Positions 33,558 through 42,757 of a stretch of 64,000 bases of DNA are shown here, piece by piece (the stretch's first letter is position 1; every line of letters begins with the position of its first letter). The notes below the pieces were generated by a model. That model saw only the letters and a list, made by a program, of their open reading frames with translations, did no database searches and was not told where the DNA came from. The DNA comes from Mucilaginibacter sp. (GTDB lineage Bacteria > Bacteroidota > Bacteroidia > Sphingobacteriales > Sphingobacteriaceae): NCBI GenBank assembly GCA_030445275.1, contig JAUCSE010000092.1:118105-182104 (forward strand), given 5' to 3'. Made by a program: the position numbers and the translations under genes.

Positions 33558-33923
33558 TTAAGAAGCGTCAATTATCGCACTGCCAAAAATCAGGGTATTG
33601 CCGTCATGATCATTAACTGCAAAATCACGCACGCCGTAGTAACGATCCTCTAACGGCGCGATTATTAAAGCACCTTTTTCTAAGATAGTATCAAAGTAAG
33701 CACCCACTTCATCACAATCAATACAAAAATGGGCAGTACCAGGTGCTTTATGCATGCCCGGATTTGCCGGCCCACTTAAATGAATACTAACATGATCAAG
33801 AAATAATCCTGCATAGTCTGCAAGCTTAAAATCTTCAATGAAACCTAAAATAGTGGTGTAGTAATTGAGTGCACGATCAAGATCAGAAACGTGAATGACA
33901 ACAGTAGAACTTAATGCCTTCAT
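33558..33923 (-). CDS. VOC family protein (glyoxalase/dioxygenase fold)
   Basis: A 121-residue single VOC domain: HVSDLDRALNYYTTILGF at the start, LFLDHVSIHLSGP, AHFCIDCDEVGAYFDTILEKGA, and RDFAVNDHDGNTLIFG at the C-terminus with the conserved acidic metal position. Bacterial members of this short type include glyoxalase-like and antibiotic-binding proteins. No specific substrate can be named. It is co-oriented with the DinB gene. Confidence 0.86.
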   Translation of the reverse strand: MKALSSTVVIHVSDLDRALNYYTTILGFIEDFKLADYAGLFLDHVSIHLSGPANPGMHKAPGTAHFCIDCDEVGAYFDTILEKGALIIAPLEDRYYGVRDFAVNDHDGNTLIFGSAIIDAS

Positions 33924-33971
33924 AACGAGAAAAGGGGTTTATCAAATTTAATAATCAATCCGAAATCGAAA

Positions 33972-34700
33972 TTACACATTCCCCCATCCCAATGCCAGTA
34001 CATCAGCAATGTGCATAGTTTTTATAGGAAGATCATTTTTGTCAATATAACTCTGTAAGTGCAATAAACAAGAGGCATCGGTTGATATAATAAACTCCGC
34101 TCCTACGGCCAGGGCATTATCCACCTTTTGCTGGGCCATAGCAGTTGATATGCCATCAAACTTAACGGCGAAGGTGCCACCAAATCCGCAGCAGGTTTCA
34201 TTATCCTTCAGTTCCAGCAATTCAAGACCGAGCACTTTAGAGAGCAGCTGACGGGGTTCGTCCTTTATTTTGCATTCGCGCAGGCCGGCACAGCTGTCAT
34301 GGTAAACGGCTTTACCGTCCAGCTCGGCACCGAAATAATCAAACTGCAGGATGTTCACTAAAAAGTCAGACAGTTCATAGATGTTGCCTTGTATATTACG
34401 GCATTTGTTATGTACCGCGGTATTAGTAAACAGATCATTATAATAGTTTTTAACCATGCCTGTACAGGAAGCTGATGGGGTTACGATCACGCTATCGTCC
34501 GAAAAATCATTCAGGAATTTACTGCCTACTGCTTTGGCATCGTCCCAGAAACCGGCATTAAAGGCTGGCTGGCCACAACAGGTTTGGTTGGGGTTAAAAC
34601 TAACCTTACAGCCCGCCTTTTCCAATACCTTTACAGTATTAAAAGCAGTATCTGGAAACAACTGGTCAATAAAACAGGGTACAAACAACTCAATCTTCAT
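33972..34700 (-). CDS. (Fe-S)-binding CCG-domain protein, LutA/YkgE-like
   Basis: A 242-residue protein with two cysteine-rich CCG domains: NQTCCGQPAFNAGF near residue 40 and NETCCGFGGTFAVK near 165. It also has the CTGMVKNYY and HDSCAGLRECKI blocks. These match LutA/YkgE, a subunit of the L-lactate oxidising LutABC complex that holds an iron-sulfur or heterodisulfide-reductase-like centre. No lutB or lutC gene is adjacent, so either they lie elsewhere or it serves another oxidase. Confidence 0.88.
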   Translation of the reverse strand: MKIELFVPCFIDQLFPDTAFNTVKVLEKAGCKVSFNPNQTCCGQPAFNAGFWDDAKAVGSKFLNDFSDDSVIVTPSASCTGMVKNYYNDLFTNTAVHNKCRNIQGNIYELSDFLVNILQFDYFGAELDGKAVYHDSCAGLRECKIKDEPRQLLSKVLGLELLELKDNETCCGFGGTFAVKFDGISTAMAQQKVDNALAVGAEFIISTDASCLLHLQSYIDKNDLPIKTMHIADVLALGWGNV

Positions 34701-34762
34701 CTCTTACACAAAATTATAGCGCTAAAATCCGCATTCTTATTGGTTTTTCTTTAACTATTTAG

Positions 34763-34845
34763 CCTCACCCTACCCTCTCCAAAGGAGAGGGTTCAAAAAG
34801 AACGAAGTTTAAAGTCCTCTCCTTTGGAGAGGATTTAGGTGAGGT
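34763..34845. repeat. Intergenic inverted repeat, CCTCACCC...GGTGAGG
   Basis: Outer arms CCTCACCCTA and TTAGGTGAGG enclose two small palindromes with CTCTCCAAAGGAGAG and CTCTCCTTTGGAGAG. It lies between the LutA-like and MFS genes and reaches to 8 bases from the MFS stop. Confidence 0.75.
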
Positions 34846-34852
34846 TAAATAT

Positions 34853-36145
34853 CTATATCTTTCTTTCTGCCGATAGCAAAGAAAACAATAATATTAATCC
34901 GATGATAAAAAATCCGCATAAAGCCAATGCCGAATTACGCATACTGCCGGTTAACTCTTCGATAAAGGCAAAACTGAACATACCTCCTACTATAGCCAGT
35001 TTTTCGGTAACATCGTAAAAACTAAAAAACGATGCGGTATCCGGGATATCCTGTGGTAAATATTTAGAATAGGTTGATCTGGAAAGTGATTGTATGCCGC
35101 CCATAATTAAACCCACTACAATAGCCAGCACATAAAACTGCGGAACGGTGCTTATAAAATAAGCCGCTATACATGCCCCTATCCAAATAACAACTACGCC
35201 GGATAGCACCTTTACATTACCGTAAACGGCTGATAAGCGCGACATTAAGGTAGCGCCACCAATAGCTACCAATTGTATAATGAGGATAATCTCGATCAAT
35301 CCGCTGGTTTCCATTTTTAATACTTTGGCGCCAAAACCAGCAGCAACCAGCATAATGGTTTGTACGCCCATGGAATAAAAGAAAAACGCGGGCAGAAAAC
35401 GTTTTAACAAAGGCATAGTTTTAACCTTTGCCCAAACAGTGCTCAATTCAATAAAACCTCCCTTGATGATATGATGATGATGAGTTTGTGCATTGGGACT
35501 ACCTTTGGGTAATATGAAGAAAGGTATATAGGCAAAAGCAATCCACCAAATACCAACCAGCAAAAATGATAATTGTGCAGCTTTACCATCGGTTATGCCA
35601 AATGTTTTAGGTGAGAGCACAAAAACAAGGCATATGATCTGCAAAATAACACTGCCGATATAGCCATAGGTAAAACCCTTGGCGCTTACCCTGTCCTGCA
35701 TATCAAGAGTAGCGATTTCGGGTAGGTAGGAGTTGTAAAAAACAAAACCACCGCTATAACCAATGGCTGCCAGGGCAAAGCAAATGATACCAAATTCCAG
35801 ATTATCGGCCCCGAAAAAGAATAATCCGCAACATGACAGGGATCCCAACCAGGTAAAAAATTGCATAAATATCTTTTTATTCCCCCGGTAATCGGCTATT
35901 GACGACAGTATGGGTAACAACAAGGCCATGATCAAATAGGCAGCAGCAAGTGCATAATTGGATAAGGCTGTATTGATAAAACTTTTGCCAAAAAACAGCA
36001 CCCTATCGCCATTTTTGGCATTTGCAGTAATGGCTACATAATAGGCCGGAAAAATGGTAGAAGTGATAACCAGATTATAGGCCGAGTTGGCCCAATCAAA
36101 CATGGCCCAGGCCCTGATGGTTCTCTTATTGTTTTTGGTTTCCAT
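34853..36145 (-). CDS. MFS transporter, UMF1/Atg22-like
   Basis: A 430-residue protein with about 12 TM segments and the typical N-terminus of the UMF1 group (RAWAMFDWANSAYNLVITSTIFPAYY). A conserved loop follows TM2/3 (ILSSIADYRGNKKIFMQFF), and GGIQSLSRSTYSKYLP lies in the second half. Fungal Atg22 releases amino acids from the vacuole. Bacterial members are presumed amino-acid or small-metabolite exporters. It contains a histidine run (THHHHIIKG) in the central loop. It is transcribed alone. Confidence 0.88.
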   Translation of the reverse strand: METKNNKRTIRAWAMFDWANSAYNLVITSTIFPAYYVAITANAKNGDRVLFFGKSFINTALSNYALAAAYLIMALLLPILSSIADYRGNKKIFMQFFTWLGSLSCCGLFFFGADNLEFGIICFALAAIGYSGGFVFYNSYLPEIATLDMQDRVSAKGFTYGYIGSVILQIICLVFVLSPKTFGITDGKAAQLSFLLVGIWWIAFAYIPFFILPKGSPNAQTHHHHIIKGGFIELSTVWAKVKTMPLLKRFLPAFFFYSMGVQTIMLVAAGFGAKVLKMETSGLIEIILIIQLVAIGGATLMSRLSAVYGNVKVLSGVVVIWIGACIAAYFISTVPQFYVLAIVVGLIMGGIQSLSRSTYSKYLPQDIPDTASFFSFYDVTEKLAIVGGMFSFAFIEELTGSMRNSALALCGFFIIGLILLFSLLSAERKI

Positions 36146-36195
36146 TGAACAATAAAAGTATACAAATTTTGGAGCTTTGTAAAAGAAACGGAATT

Positions 36196-36398
36196 AAGAT
36201 ACAAGAATCAAGAGATAAGAACCAGGAAACAAGGTTGAGCATGTAAAATGTAAAAGCGTCATTGCGGTACGAAGCAATCTCTAAGCTATACAGAGCGATT
36301 TTGATGATTGACCTGCCTGTGTAGAGATTGCTTCGTACCTCGCAATGACGCGCGGATTTATCTTATTTCTTGTATCTTGATTCTTATCTCTTGATTCT
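36196..36398. repeat. Nested inverted repeats
   Basis: The outer arms are built from TACAAGAATCAAGAGATAAG (36201-36220) and the inverse words TCTTGATTCTTATCTCTTGATTC (to 36398, in two offset copies). The inner element at 36256-36352 is a CGTCATTGCG-GTACGAAGC family palindrome. Together they occupy nearly all of the gap between the MFS and glutaminase-family genes. Confidence 0.8.
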
Positions 36399-36402
36399 AT
36401 TC

Positions 36403-38865
36403 TTACTTACCGGCCCATTTTTGTTGCAACACTTTTATAAAATACCCACCAACTACACTGCGTGCCTGGAAACCTACTTGTTTGCCATTGGTAGTTTCGT
36501 GCCAATCGCTTAGCGGAACATGTGTTGGGGTTTCCATAGCGTATTTATAAACGGGATTTGCTAACGCTTCAAAATCAGCTTTGTCTTTTGCTAAGGTAGC
36601 TGTCCAAATGATCCAGTCGCTTTTGGTATAGGTTTTACGGCTATCCAGTGGCAAACCAAATTCATTTTGCTTGGTGAGGTAATATTTTATTTCGCGGTCA
36701 TAAACTGATTGTGGGAATAGGTTTAACCCTAATATTTTATCCCAAACAATGTTATACTTCTGGCTCCAGGTATCTTTTTTATCAAATACCAACGAATAAT
36801 GATCGCCGGCATCGGCCATTTGCATCCATTTGGTAACCATCCCTTTAGCTATAGCCTTATATTTAGCGGCAACATCTTTTTGACCTAGCAGATCGGCTAA
36901 ATGAGCATAGCAACCAATTCCAACAATAGCCTTAGCTGATAAGTTGGCATTACGTGCAAGGTGACCGGCAAAATCATCGGTACATAATTGGTTAGCTGGG
37001 TCCAGACCTTCTTTAACTAAATAGTTTGTCCAGGTGGTTAATATTTTCCAGTGTTTTTTGGCATAAGCCGGGTTATTGCCATTAGCCCTCACAATAGCAG
37101 CTGTGAGTGCCAGCATATTGCCAGATTCTTCAACCGGCATACCCTCTCCATAAGTTTGACCATTAGCCAGCGGGTATGTGCCCAGATCATGCGCTGCAAA
37201 ATCATGTGCAAATTTGCCGCTTTCACTAAAATAGAATATCCCGTTGAGCATTCCTTCCATCAGCTTAGGGTTATAAAGCAGGAATAATGGCGCCGACGGG
37301 TAAGTGACATCCACCGTGTTGATGGAGCCATTGCTGAAATTCTCTTTCGATAAAAACAAAGTTTCGCCCTGCGGACTTTTTACCAATATGTGAGCCGAAA
37401 TACTTTGGCGATAGGCCAACACACATAATTTGGCATATTTATCGCCACCGGCTTTCAATGCATCTTTATACATAGAAGCATTAAATGCAGCGCATTTTTG
37501 CAATACTACAGGATACTCAACAGCAGCCTTTGCCAACAACTGTTCTATAGTTTTAGTTTGTGCAGTTTGCCACCATGGTTTCAGATTAGCATGAAAGTAT
37601 TGTACTGGGGTAATATCATCATAACCCAGCTCCACAAATTTTTCGACATTGGTTGTACCTACTGTACCAAAAGGTATCACGGTATTTAAAACCAGGTTAG
37701 TCCCCTCCTTAGCTGTCGATTTGCTGTCGTTATTGAAAAATGAGCTAACAGCTCCCTTACTGCTGCTTACATATTGCATGGCCTGAGCCGTTTTAGGTAC
37801 TGCTACGTACATATATCCCCAATCAATACGTAAATCGTCACCCTTCTTTTGCAGAATGGGTTGTTCAACTGTGCCTGCTTTTAGTATGGATAAAGTACCG
37901 CTTGTATATTGCTGGGTAGTTATTGCTTGTTGCGGCGTATTACGGGCCACATCAGTTGACGCACTGAAGAAAACCTTTACATTATGCGATTTTCCATCAT
38001 TCGATTTAACCTTATAACTGATATAGGATACCGGCCTCGACAAAACACTCAGATCATTCATCAGCAGAGGCGAAGTGAAAGTAACCTGCAGATCGGCGCT
38101 GCCGCATTTAAATTTATAAATGGTTTGTGTAGCATTCAACGTTACACTGGTTTGCTTGGCCATTTCTAAAGCCGTACGGTCTGTAGGTTTTATCTCATCG
38201 GCAAAACCTGCATCAAGCCAGGCACCACCTCCAGTATTGGTACAATGCAAAGCTAATACGTTTTCGCCTTTTTTTAGTTTGCTTATTGCTGCCGGGCTCA
38301 ATGCTATATACTGAAGATCGCCATTGGCGCCGCTTTGCTCACTTATTTTTTCACCATTTAAATATACTTCAGCTTCATCATCATGATGGAGTTTAAGCGT
38401 GAGCTTATTAAAGTTAAGATCATTAATGGTAAAAGTTCTGCGCACCCAAAGCTCGCGGCTTGTCCACACTGTTTTAGCAACCGTTTTATCATCACTAAAC
38501 GGAGCCGTTCCGATTTTCCAGTCATTATCATTAAATTCAGAATTGTCCCATCCATTACCCGGATCGGTTTCCGTGAATTTACAGGTATAGTTTTTCTCGT
38601 CGGCGGCAGCCAAAACCGTTTTATACTCAACCGCCTCTTTACCCATAAATCGGTAAATAGTGTCATCAACCTTAATTAATCCTAATAACGATTGATCTTT
38701 ACCTGTCCAATGATGGGTTGTTGACTCATTCAGCTTGTCTGAAAACGACCAGATACTAAAATAAGGATTGTGTGTGATAAGCGGATAAGCAGGTGCCTGG
38801 GTGGCTTGTGCCCTTGCAAAAAAGCTGGAAAGTACCATGCCGGTAATTAATGAAAACCTTTTCAT
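36403..38865 (-). CDS. Glutaminase-A-like large secreted protein (DUF4964/5127/4965/1793)
   Basis: An 820-residue protein with a signal peptide (about 1-19, SSFFARAQA). The start LITHNPYFSIWSFSDKL is the DUF4964 signature. Residues about 115-225 insert a galactose-binding-like domain (LWVRRTFTINDL, HHDDEAEVYLNGEKI). DUF5127 covers about 240-440, and a DUF4965/DUF1793 six-hairpin-type domain runs to the end (LAYRQSISAHILVKSPQGE, then LPVEESGNMLALTAAIVRANG-like, and PLDSRKTYTKSDWIIW). Aspergillus GtaA, a glutaminase, shares this layout, but most bacterial members may act on carbohydrates. It is monocistronic. Confidence 0.87.
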   Translation of the reverse strand: MKRFSLITGMVLSSFFARAQATQAPAYPLITHNPYFSIWSFSDKLNESTTHHWTGKDQSLLGLIKVDDTIYRFMGKEAVEYKTVLAAADEKNYTCKFTETDPGNGWDNSEFNDNDWKIGTAPFSDDKTVAKTVWTSRELWVRRTFTINDLNFNKLTLKLHHDDEAEVYLNGEKISEQSGANGDLQYIALSPAAISKLKKGENVLALHCTNTGGGAWLDAGFADEIKPTDRTALEMAKQTSVTLNATQTIYKFKCGSADLQVTFTSPLLMNDLSVLSRPVSYISYKVKSNDGKSHNVKVFFSASTDVARNTPQQAITTQQYTSGTLSILKAGTVEQPILQKKGDDLRIDWGYMYVAVPKTAQAMQYVSSSKGAVSSFFNNDSKSTAKEGTNLVLNTVIPFGTVGTTNVEKFVELGYDDITPVQYFHANLKPWWQTAQTKTIEQLLAKAAVEYPVVLQKCAAFNASMYKDALKAGGDKYAKLCVLAYRQSISAHILVKSPQGETLFLSKENFSNGSINTVDVTYPSAPLFLLYNPKLMEGMLNGIFYFSESGKFAHDFAAHDLGTYPLANGQTYGEGMPVEESGNMLALTAAIVRANGNNPAYAKKHWKILTTWTNYLVKEGLDPANQLCTDDFAGHLARNANLSAKAIVGIGCYAHLADLLGQKDVAAKYKAIAKGMVTKWMQMADAGDHYSLVFDKKDTWSQKYNIVWDKILGLNLFPQSVYDREIKYYLTKQNEFGLPLDSRKTYTKSDWIIWTATLAKDKADFEALANPVYKYAMETPTHVPLSDWHETTNGKQVGFQARSVVGGYFIKVLQQKWAGK

Positions 38866-38988
38866 GTGTTTATTAATGGTTATACGATATAGATAATTAC
38901 AGAGCGGTAAATATTTATATTTTCTTTTTTAAAACAGACCGGCTTTTATAGAAAGCTTCGAATTGACGATTAAATGATACGATATGTA

Positions 38989-39116
38989 GAAGCGGATGTG
39001 CGGATTTCAGATGTGCAGATGGGATTTGATGTGCAGGTGTGCTGATTAATAATCCAATATTTACCTTTTACTCATCTGCACACCTGCACATTTGAAATCT
39101 GCACATCTGTTCTTCT
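38989..39116. repeat. Intergenic inverted repeat with CAGATGTGCAGAT words
   Basis: The left part (from 38989) has the words GCGGATTTCAGATGTGCAGATG and GATGTGCAGGTGTGCTG. The right part (39073-39116) contains the inverse words CATCTGCACACCTGCACAT and GAAATCTGCACATCTG. It lies between the glutaminase-like and DUF4268 genes and reaches the DUF4268 stop codon. Confidence 0.7.
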
Positions 39117-39576
39117 ATTTAAATATTTCAAAGCTGTATTGTGCAACGCTCCAAAATTCATCAAGAGCAATGATGCGGGGTTTAAAAAATGAGATGAGCG
39201 CAGGCCAATCATCCTGTTTAAAAATACTGGTGGCAGGTAAAACGCTGATAATCCGGCTTACCGTTTTATAATTTTCATCGCGAATGTGTAGTTGCCAGTC
39301 CCATTCTTCCTGTAAACTGGTATGCAATACGTTTTTTAGTTCAATAAACTGCTCAAACATCAGCTCCTGCATAGCTGGGTCAGGGTTCGACATTTCAATA
39401 GCTATATATGCCGATCGGTTATCGGCATGCATTTTAAAATTCAGATGTTTTATGCCTGTTTTATAATTTATCCAGTTTATTCTGAGGCCGTCGGCTGATA
39501 GTTGGGGAGCTATATATTGTCCGAACGCTGTCCAGAAAGACTGCCTTATCTGTGATGCCTGATCTTTTGAGTACAA
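39115..39576 (-). CDS. DUF4268 domain protein, TTG start
   Basis: A 153-residue protein matching DUF4268 over its whole length: SKDQASQIRQSFWTAFGQYIAPQ, WINYKTGIKHLNFKMHADNR, and the C-terminal LDEFWSVAQYSFEIFK. The reading frame begins with TTG at 39576, and no ATG is found upstream in frame near the conserved start, so TTG is taken as the true start. Some DUF4268 domains are attached to restriction-like proteins, but this stand-alone form is uncharacterised and I assign no function. Confidence 0.82.
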   Translation of the reverse strand: MYSKDQASQIRQSFWTAFGQYIAPQLSADGLRINWINYKTGIKHLNFKMHADNRSAYIAIEMSNPDPAMQELMFEQFIELKNVLHTSLQEEWDWQLHIRDENYKTVSRIISVLPATSIFKQDDWPALISFFKPRIIALDEFWSVAQYSFEIFK

Positions 39577-39786
39577 ATTGCTTTTAATTAATAAACGACC
39601 AAAATTATGGAAAATAAATAGTGATACTACCCGGATTTATAAATTCAGTTTTTTCCGGCTTAAGGTTGTAATTATATGATGATAATTATCGTTATAGTAT
39701 GTATAATTGATTAAAACTTTAAACCTTTACCTTAGTTATTATCTTTAGCCTGCGCAAGTTTCTACTAAAAATGTATTATAAAACCT

Positions 39787-40452
39787 ATGAAAACGCCTAT
39801 TTACATCGTTCTGTTACTTGTTATCTTTTTAGCCTATAAAAGCCATGCCGCTGATAGGGGGAAATTTGCTCAAGGCTATTATTTAGATTCAACACAACAT
39901 AAAATTGAGGGGTTAATTTGTTTTGATGGAACGGATTGTGAGAGTTTTTTATTTAAAAAGGATCTTGGTGAAAAAGCTGTTAAAATAAATGTAAACCAAT
40001 GCTCCAAGTTCGGGATTGGCGAACATCAATATGAAACCATTAGCCAGATAGATTTTGTAACTATAATACGGAAAAGGCATATCAGTAAAGCTTTTGCCGA
40101 GCTTTTAGAGTCAGGGAATGTAAAACTGTATAAAATCGGCCTGGCACTCTCGTCAATGGATGCGGCGCACAAGGTTACAACAACTGTTACTGAACTATCA
40201 GACAATACTGCAGGCGGCAATATGTCCGGATACTTGAGAAAAGCGCGTGTTTACTATTATGTTAGGAGAGATGGTGAAGATAAATATACAAGGGTAGAAA
40301 GCCGTAAAAGTAAATTTAAAGCACAAATGGAAGACTATTTGAAAGACAAACCCGAAATAGTAGCTCTATTAAAAAACAATAAAAACTATAATTTTAACAA
40401 TATTGAAGTGATTATTCATTCTTATAACAGAGGTTTGCCTGAAAACAAATAG
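39787..40452 (+). CDS. Secreted protein of unknown function
   Basis: A 221-residue protein with a signal peptide about 1-21 (VIFLAYKSHAA). The mature part starts GKFAQGYYLDSTQHKIEGLICFDG, a pattern I associate with several uncharacterised Bacteroidota exported proteins. There are three cysteines (CFDGTDCES and NQCSK) close together that might form a disulphide. The C-terminal third is basic with YYYVRRDGEDKYTRV. It is transcribed alone and is closed by a strong terminator. Confidence 0.7.
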   Translation: MKTPIYIVLLLVIFLAYKSHAADRGKFAQGYYLDSTQHKIEGLICFDGTDCESFLFKKDLGEKAVKINVNQCSKFGIGEHQYETISQIDFVTIIRKRHISKAFAELLESGNVKLYKIGLALSSMDAAHKVTTTVTELSDNTAGGNMSGYLRKARVYYYVRRDGEDKYTRVESRKSKFKAQMEDYLKDKPEIVALLKNNKNYNFNNIEVIIHSYNRGLPENK

Positions 40453-40484
40453 TTTGCCGGAAATGCATAGTTACCATAGATAAC

Positions 40485-40518
40485 AAAAAAGCAGCTTTAT
40501 TAATAAAGCTGTTTTTTT
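40485..40518. terminator. Rho-independent terminator
   Basis: CAGCTTTATT and AATAAAGCTG form a perfect 20-base palindrome at 40492-40511, flanked by A6 on the left and T7 on the right. It sits between the convergent secreted-protein and DinB-like genes and can act in both directions. Confidence 0.85.
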
Positions 40519-40536
40519 GTTAAAAGTATAATATAC

Positions 40537-41061
40537 TTAGTCTCTGTCCCAAAATGCTGGTGGCTCAATACCCAGCGCGCGGAGATAAACATAGCTTTGC
40601 GCCCGGTGATGGATCTCGTTATCTATAAAATAAAGTAAAAGGTCAATAACTTTGCCTTCATACGCTCCAAAAGCCAGTTCAATTTCCAGGAAACGCTGAT
40701 CCGAAATTTGGGGCCAAAACAGGTTGATCTGTTCAGTTATCTGATCCCATTGCTGCAGTAACTCGGCTTTGGTTTTAAAAGTTGGTTTTCCTATAGTATG
40801 ATCCAGTTCTGAAATTGCCTTCCACTCGCCGGTTGCAAGGCCCTTTATACCATCCTGGCTTATATCCATTATTTCTAAAGCTAACGCCGATAAAGGGCGC
40901 ATCCCCCCTACGGAATAGCTAAAAAGTTTATCTTCTGGAAAAGCTTCAATAGTTTTCCTGGTTAGCTTACGGTGTCCCTGCCAATGTGCTAATAAAGCTT
41001 CTGACGAAATGATCTGCTCAAATTGAGTACTTGTTTGTTGGTGAATTGCGTTTGTTTCCAT
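40537..41061 (-). CDS. DinB family damage-inducible protein
   Basis: A 174-residue protein of the DinB/DUF664 type. It begins with SSEALLAHWQGHRKLTRKTIEAFPEDKLF and has the metal-type histidine block near the end, FIDNEIHHRAQSYVYLRALGIEPPAFWDRD. The family carries a four-helix bundle with a metal site. Whether it acts as a bacillithiol-type transferase is not decided. It is unrelated by position to the DinB gene at 33018 and is transcribed alone. Confidence 0.87.
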   Translation of the reverse strand: METNAIHQQTSTQFEQIISSEALLAHWQGHRKLTRKTIEAFPEDKLFSYSVGGMRPLSALALEIMDISQDGIKGLATGEWKAISELDHTIGKPTFKTKAELLQQWDQITEQINLFWPQISDQRFLEIELAFGAYEGKVIDLLLYFIDNEIHHRAQSYVYLRALGIEPPAFWDRD

Positions 41062-41168
41062 GGTGTTTATCTGTTAGTGATTGATTACAGAACAAAGAAA
41101 CGCATGGCTAATGACAACCCTATGTCAGTAGTGTGATAGTGATTTTAAATTATTTTTATATCATCTAA

Positions 41169-41510
41169 TTATTTGGAGCCTTTTATAAAGGAAACAATTT
41201 GCTCCAACTCTCCCGTAGGCAATGATCCTTTTACATATTGCCACTCAGAACCATCATCTTTAAAGGTTAATTGACCCAGAAAATCAGGATTACTCTTATC
41301 GTCCAGTAGTGGATTACTGTCACCAATTTCCGGGGCTATTTCCTGAATGTCTAACAGATTGGTGCCTTTTTTATGGTTATCCTTGTAAAGAGTATAAACA
41401 CCGGTAAAGCTCAATTGATCATTGGTGGATTGGGCAAGTACAGGTTCAATGATAACATTTCTTGTGGTGCCGTCGTCTTTCTTAACGTTATGGCTTATGG
41501 TGCGATTCAT
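41169..41510 (-). CDS. Small protein of unknown function
   Basis: A 113-residue protein from the ATG at 41510 (MNRTISHNVKKDDGTTRN). The frame extends 15 codons further upstream without a better start. It is acidic, without a signal peptide, cysteines or membrane segments. Its middle (TGVYTLYKDNHKKGTNLLDI) and end (EWQYVKGSLPTGELEQIVSFIKGS) suggest alternating strands and a C-terminal helix. I do not recognise a family. It lies between the DinB-like and histidine kinase genes on the same strand. Confidence 0.65.
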   Translation of the reverse strand: MNRTISHNVKKDDGTTRNVIIEPVLAQSTNDQLSFTGVYTLYKDNHKKGTNLLDIQEIAPEIGDSNPLLDDKSNPDFLGQLTFKDDGSEWQYVKGSLPTGELEQIVSFIKGSK

Positions 41511-41593
41511 ATCAGTGTTTTTATAGTTAATATCTATAAAATTAGTACAAATCAATAGCGGAATTGTTCTTATTTAGATGATATATCAGATAC

Positions 41594-42757
41594 TTATTGA
41601 TCCTGCGAAAGTGTAAACCAAAAAGTACTCCCTATACCCGGTTCGCTTTCTGCCCATATCCTGCCCTTGTGACGGATAACGATATCCTGAGACAGGTAAA
41701 GGCCAATACCGAGCCCGGAGATGTTAAGGTTGGTGTCATCTACGCGGTAAAACCGGGTGAAAATATCCTTTAATTTTTCCGGGGCTATCCCGACACCAAA
41801 ATCCCGAATGCCGATCTTGATCTCCTGGTTTTCCTGGCTAAGAAATACAACGACCTCTTCTGTTCCGGGAGAATAGCGGATGGCATTGGTCAGCAGGTTA
41901 ATGATCACCTGTTCAATGCGGTGTGGATCACCAATAATCCATAGTTCCGTAATATCTGTTTCCAGCGATATTTGATAGCTATGGTTCCCATATGCTAGCA
42001 GTTCTATGGCATCGTTTATGACCTGCCGGATATCGAACCGTTCGGTAGACAACCGTAATTTACCAGCCTCGATCTTAGATACATCGAGCAGGTCAGAAAC
42101 CAGCGAACTCAGTTTACTAACCTGTTGCCTGGCTTTCGTTAAAAAGAGCCGCCCTTTCTCATCTTCCACTATTCCACTGAGGATCTGGAGGTAACCACTG
42201 ATGCTGGTTAAAGGTGTCTTCAGTTCATGGCTGGCCAAACCAATAAATTCATCCTTCTTATCATTCAAGGCCCTGACTTGTTCATAGAGCGTTGCTTTTT
42301 CTTCCTGCGCCGCCAACTGTTCCGAAATATCACGGGCAATCTTCGATGCGCCTATGATTCTTCCCGATTGGTCCGTGATCGGCGAAACTGTAACCGATAT
42401 AGGAATGTAACCACCATCTTTGACCATCCGAACGGTTTCGAAATGATTTACACGGTTACCTTGAGCTACCTGCCCGATGATATAGGCCTCTTCTTCTAAT
42501 CGTTCTGGCGGAATGATGATCGATATGTGTTTACCCAGGATTTCAGCTTCTCTGTAACCGAACATCCTTTCTGCAGCCGGATTCCAGCTTGTGATGATCC
42601 CCTGTAAGGTTTTACTGATAATGGCATCATCAGATGTGGCGATAATCGCGGCCAGCATAGCCTGCTTTTGTTCGGCTATGCTTAAACTGTTTTCTGGCGA
42701 TTGCAGTACCTTGGTCGCGGTTTCCTCCATGAAACAGAGTAACCGTTCATATTCCAT
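41594..42757 (-). CDS. PAS-domain sensor histidine kinase
   Basis: A 387-residue soluble kinase without TM segments. A PAS domain is at about 32-150 (AIIATSDDAIISKTLQGIITSWNPAAERMFGY, KDGGYIPISVTVSPI). A short coiled linker is followed by HisKA with the phospho-acceptor H177 in ASHELKTPLTS. The HATPase domain has the N-box NLLTNAIRYS, G1 DFGVGIAP and G2 GLGIGLYL. Cytoplasmic PAS kinases of this kind sense a small ligand, redox or light. No response regulator gene is adjacent, so the partner is elsewhere. Confidence 0.92.
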   Translation of the reverse strand: MEYERLLCFMEETATKVLQSPENSLSIAEQKQAMLAAIIATSDDAIISKTLQGIITSWNPAAERMFGYREAEILGKHISIIIPPERLEEEAYIIGQVAQGNRVNHFETVRMVKDGGYIPISVTVSPITDQSGRIIGASKIARDISEQLAAQEEKATLYEQVRALNDKKDEFIGLASHELKTPLTSISGYLQILSGIVEDEKGRLFLTKARQQVSKLSSLVSDLLDVSKIEAGKLRLSTERFDIRQVINDAIELLAYGNHSYQISLETDITELWIIGDPHRIEQVIINLLTNAIRYSPGTEEVVVFLSQENQEIKIGIRDFGVGIAPEKLKDIFTRFYRVDDTNLNISGLGIGLYLSQDIVIRHKGRIWAESEPGIGSTFWFTLSQDQ

